Positions 6,079 through 7,999 of a stretch of DNA of 7,999 nt are shown piece after piece. The notes beneath the pieces were generated by a model. It did not search any database, was not told the origin of the DNA, and worked only from the letters and a program-made list of their open reading frames with translations. Made by a program: the position numbers and the translations under genes. Every line of letters begins with the position of its first letter. The stretch's first letter is position 1. The stretch comes from Paracoccaceae bacterium (GTDB lineage: Bacteria; Pseudomonadota; Alphaproteobacteria; Rhodobacterales; Rhodobacteraceae), in NCBI GenBank assembly GCA_027069385.1, contig JALXER010000069.1, forward strand, positions 1-7,999. The letters run 5' to 3'.

Positions 6079-6831
6079 TCAGCGGATCAGGATGTCGGCC
6101 AGATAGGCGTCAAAGGCGGGCAACTCGAACAGGTTGTGATGGCCCTGACCGGGCACCACGCGACGCACCACCTGCACACCCGAGCCCATCAGATCGAGGG
6201 TCAGCCTTAGCGAATGCGCTACCGGAATCACCTGATCAACCCCGCCATGCAGAATATCCACCCGCGCATCGATCCCCCGCAACGCTGCCACATTGTCGTA
6301 ATCCTCGCGCAGGACCCAGCGCGGATACATCAGCCCCTGCGCCCGTGCCACGTTGTAAATACTGTCAAACGGCGCAAACAGGATCACCTGCCGCACCTGC
6401 GCGGGCCTGGCAAACAGCGCCGCCGCACCGGTGCCCAGCGAATAGCCCATCACGCTGACATGCGCATAGCCCTGCGCCCGCGCCCATGTCTGGACCTGCG
6501 CGATCATCGCCTCCATGGCAGGCTTGGCGGGCGCTCGCGCGTCACCGGCATAGCCCGGAAACTCGGGCACCAGCACATCAAAGCCAAGCGGGTTCAGGTG
6601 GTTTACCCCCAGATAGCGCCAGTCGCAGGCAGAATCGGCATTGCCATGAAAAAACACCAGCAGATCGGGGTTGTCGAAATCGGCCAGAATGCCGCGTTCA
6701 TCCCCCGCCTGCCAGAAGGTCACCCCCTCGGGCAGGGTACATTGCGCCAGCGGCGTATCTTTGGGAAAGTAGACCAGCGCGCCCTGATTGCCATACAGCC
6801 AGAACCCGAAAAGCAGATACAGCAGCGCCAT
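6079..6831 (-). CDS. Alpha/beta hydrolase, membrane-anchored, downstream of rpoH
   Basis: A 250-residue serine hydrolase of the alpha/beta fold. The nucleophile elbow is GYSLG (129-133, Ser131). The oxyanion-hole strand is LLVFFHGNA (His62-Gly63-Asn64). The acid is probably Asp199 in HGGVDQVIP, and the base His231 in PGQGHHNLF. The short hydrophobic N-terminus (MALLYLLFGFWLYGNQGALV) suggests a signal anchor, with YFPKD following, as in the YfhR/Bem46-like group of hydrolases. The ATG lies five bases after the rpoH stop (TAG, CGGCA, ATG) with no clear Shine-Dalgarno sequence, which points to translational coupling within one transcript. The natural substrate (ester, lipid or peptide) cannot be inferred from the sequence. 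Cotranscription with rpoH raises the possibility of a stress-related role, but position alone does not show it. Confidence 0.85.
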   Translation of the reverse strand: MALLYLLFGFWLYGNQGALVYFPKDTPLAQCTLPEGVTFWQAGDERGILADFDNPDLLVFFHGNADSACDWRYLGVNHLNPLGFDVLVPEFPGYAGDARAPAKPAMEAMIAQVQTWARAQGYAHVSVMGYSLGTGAAALFARPAQVRQVILFAPFDSIYNVARAQGLMYPRWVLREDYDNVAALRGIDARVDILHGGVDQVIPVAHSLRLTLDLMGSGVQVVRRVVPGQGHHNLFELPAFDAYLADILIR

Positions 6832-6836
6832 TGCCG

Positions 6837-7733
6837 CTAGTTGGCACTCGGGAGCATACCGCGCTCGGCCGCCAGTTCACGCATTTTCAACTGCAGCTTT
6901 TCAAAGGCGCGCACCTCGATCTGGCGGATGCGTTCGCGGCTGACCCCGTACACGCCCGACAGGTCTTCAAGCGTCATCACATCGTCTTGCAGGCGGCGCT
7001 TGGTCAGAATATCGCGCTCGCGCTCGTTCAGGTCCTGCATGGCCTCCATCAGCAATTCGCGCCGGATATCCAACTCGTCTTTCTCGGCATAGTCGCTGGC
7101 CTGATCGGCGTTTTCATCTTCCAGCCAGTCCTGCCACTGCGCCGCGCCTTCGCCGTCGGTCTTGATCTGCGCATTCAGGCTGGCATCGCCTCCCGACATA
7201 CGCCGGTTCATAGAGATAACCTCCTGCTCGGTCACGTTCAGTTCGCTGGCGATCTGGGCCACGTTTTCCGGGCGCAGGTCGCCATCCTCTAACGCGCCGA
7301 TCTTGTTCTTGGCCTTGCGCAGGTTGAAAAACAGCTTTTTCTGCGCGCTTGTGGTGCCCATTTTCACCAGCGACCACGAGCGCAGCACATATTCCTGAAT
7401 GCTGGCGCGGATCCACCACATGGCATAGGTCGCAAGGCGAAAACCCTTTTCGGGGTCAAAACGTTTGACCGCCTGCATCAGGCCGACATTGGCCTCGGAA
7501 ACCACCTCGGCGGTGGGCAGGCCATAGCCGCGATAGCCCATGGCAATTTTGGCGGCCAGACGCAGATGGCTGGTCACCAGTTTATGGGCGGATTCACTGT
7601 CTTGATGATCAACCCACGCTTTGGCCAGCATGTATTCTTCCTCGGGTTCCAGCATCGGGAACTTGCGGATTTCCTGCATATAGCGTGACAGGCCCTGTTC
7701 GGGCGACGGGGCCGGAAGATTGGTATAGCTCAT
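6837..7733 (-). CDS. rpoH: RNA polymerase sigma-32 factor (heat shock)
   Basis: Heat-shock sigma factor that directs RNA polymerase to chaperone and protease promoters. The 298-residue protein contains region 2 (LVTSHLRLAAKIAMGYRGYG, with the -10-binding segment ATYAMWWIRASIQEYVLRSW at 101-120), the RpoH box QKKLFFNLRKA (131-141) that distinguishes RpoH from other sigma-70 factors, and a region 4.2 helix-turn-helix (LEDLSGVYGVSRERIRQIEV, 255-274). I place the start at MSYTNLPAPS (ATG at 7731-7733). AAGGGAG (complement of 7739-7745) lies five bases upstream, and this matches the length of related proteins. An in-frame ATG 33 bases further up (7764-7766) would overlap the ribosome binding site and the candidate -10 element. 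The alpha/beta hydrolase follows after five bases. Many alphaproteobacteria carry more than one rpoH. Which paralogue this is cannot be decided here. Confidence 0.96.
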   Translation of the reverse strand: MSYTNLPAPSPEQGLSRYMQEIRKFPMLEPEEEYMLAKAWVDHQDSESAHKLVTSHLRLAAKIAMGYRGYGLPTAEVVSEANVGLMQAVKRFDPEKGFRLATYAMWWIRASIQEYVLRSWSLVKMGTTSAQKKLFFNLRKAKNKIGALEDGDLRPENVAQIASELNVTEQEVISMNRRMSGGDASLNAQIKTDGEGAAQWQDWLEDENADQASDYAEKDELDIRRELLMEAMQDLNERERDILTKRRLQDDVMTLEDLSGVYGVSRERIRQIEVRAFEKLQLKMRELAAERGMLPSAN

Positions 7734-7762
7734 TGGCACTCCCTTGTTTCTCGTTGCTGTAT

Positions 7763-7791
7763 ACATGGGTATTCAAAGCATGGATTTCAAG
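7763..7791 (-). promoter_or_regulatory. Sigma-32-like promoter candidate for rpoH
   Basis: On the minus strand, CTTGAA (complement of 7786-7791) is followed after 15 bases by ACCCATGT (complement of 7763-7770). The E. coli sigma-32 consensus is CTTGAA, 13-17 bases, CCCCATNT, so the -35 is complete and the -10 matches at seven of eight positions. Transcription would start about 20 bases upstream of the rpoH ATG. If it works, RpoH would drive its own gene. Confidence 0.5.
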
Positions 7792-7800
7792 ATTACCCCG

Positions 7801-7829
7801 CCCATACAGGATAGGGACCATGGTTTCAA
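7801..7829 (-). promoter_or_regulatory. Sigma-70-like promoter candidate for rpoH
   Basis: On the minus strand, TTGAAA (complement of 7824-7829) is followed after a 17-base spacer by TATGGG (complement of 7801-7806). The -35 is good and the -10 only fair. A second TTGAAA lies six bases upstream of the first, in the tandem ATTGAAATTGAAA. This could supply the basal, non-heat-shock transcript. Confidence 0.35.
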
Positions 7830-7845
7830 TTTCAATCCACGTTTG

Positions 7846-7999
7846 TTAACAATCTTGTGCCGGATTGTGGCAAAGTCTCGTCAGTGCCGGCTTGTTGAAC
7901 CCCATCACCACCAGCCAAAGCCCCATGACCATTTCTTGCGGGGCCAGCACCATTTGCAGGTAAAACCCGATGCCGTTATCCATATGGAACAGGGTCAGC
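7846..7999 (-). CDS. C-terminal end of a probable small membrane protein (partial, DUF4386-like)
   Basis: The minus-strand frame from the right edge to TAA at 7846-7848 encodes 50 residues: LTLFHMDNGIGFYLQMVLAP, then QEMVMGLWLVVMGFNKPALT, then RLCHNPAQDC. The hydrophobic stretch QMVLAPQEMVMGLWLVVMGF looks like a final membrane helix. The pattern of a Glu before a GLW/ALWL hydrophobic run followed by a short polar tail resembles the end of DUF4386 membrane proteins, but that match is from memory and weak. The start lies outside the window. Its stop is 112 bases upstream of the rpoH start on the same strand, and no clear terminator lies between, so readthrough into rpoH is possible. The stop codon sits inside the palindrome TTGTTAACAA (7843-7852). 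Confidence 0.5.
   Translation of the reverse strand, partial: LTLFHMDNGIGFYLQMVLAPQEMVMGLWLVVMGFNKPALTRLCHNPAQDC

Noticed and set aside
7734..7766. Longer N-terminus for RpoH from the ATG at 7764-7766
   Set aside because: The added residues (MYTATRNKGVP) span the AAGGGAG ribosome binding site and the start overlaps the candidate -10 element. The shorter form matches usual RpoH N-termini.
7857..7890. Direct repeat of GTGCCGG upstream of rpoH
   Set aside because: Seven bases repeated once is easily due to chance in GC-rich DNA, and one copy lies in the coding part of the upstream gene.
1..7999. tRNA, rRNA, CRISPR array, toxin-antitoxin or defence genes
   Set aside because: I looked for regularly spaced direct repeats, cloverleaf-like segments and small gene pairs with recognisable motifs on both strands and found none that I could support.

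Overview
The window reads as a piece of an alphaproteobacterial chromosome, most likely Rhodobacteraceae (roseobacter group). This is inferred from protein character and GC-rich codon use: a 298-residue RpoH, a cytosolic DsbA-like protein ending in -ASWC, and IS110 and IS1595 remnants of familiar alphaproteobacterial type. No database search was possible, so the taxonomy is a judgement.

Layout, left to right. Positions 1-332 are a small insertion-sequence graveyard. An IS110-type transposase fragment on the minus strand runs off the left edge. At about position 128 it is spliced directly to the C-terminal end of an IS1595-type transposase on the plus strand. Both have inactivating changes. 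A gene-free, GC-rich stretch rich in short hairpins (333-697) leads to pepF (M3 oligoendopeptidase F, plus strand, 698-2530). A second gene-free stretch (2531-2856) holds several inverted repeats, including a 30-bp dyad at 2707-2736. It lies between the converging ends of pepF and a DsbA/FrnE-like thioredoxin-fold gene (minus, 2857-3540). That gene diverges from a membrane-anchored M19 dipeptidase (plus, 3734-4915), whose stop codon is only three bases from the stop of a convergent PfkB-type 6-phosphofructokinase gene (minus, 4919-5881). Two strong hairpins with TT loops (5997-6055) separate pfkB from the upstream minus-strand pair: an alpha/beta hydrolase (6079-6831) and rpoH (6837-7733), which are five bases apart and probably cotranscribed. 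Upstream of rpoH there are two plausible promoters, one resembling a sigma-32 promoter. The right edge holds the 3' end of a probable membrane protein (7846-7999, minus).

Functionally this is mostly housekeeping: peptide turnover (PepF and the M19 dipeptidase), sugar phosphate metabolism (PfkB), heat-shock control (RpoH) and a thiol-redox protein. I see no defence system, biosynthetic cluster, CRISPR array, RNA gene or clearly new multi-gene system. The parts most worth a second look are the intergenic inverted repeats, active-site departures in the PfkB and DsbA-like proteins, the possible self-regulated rpoH promoter and the IS junction.
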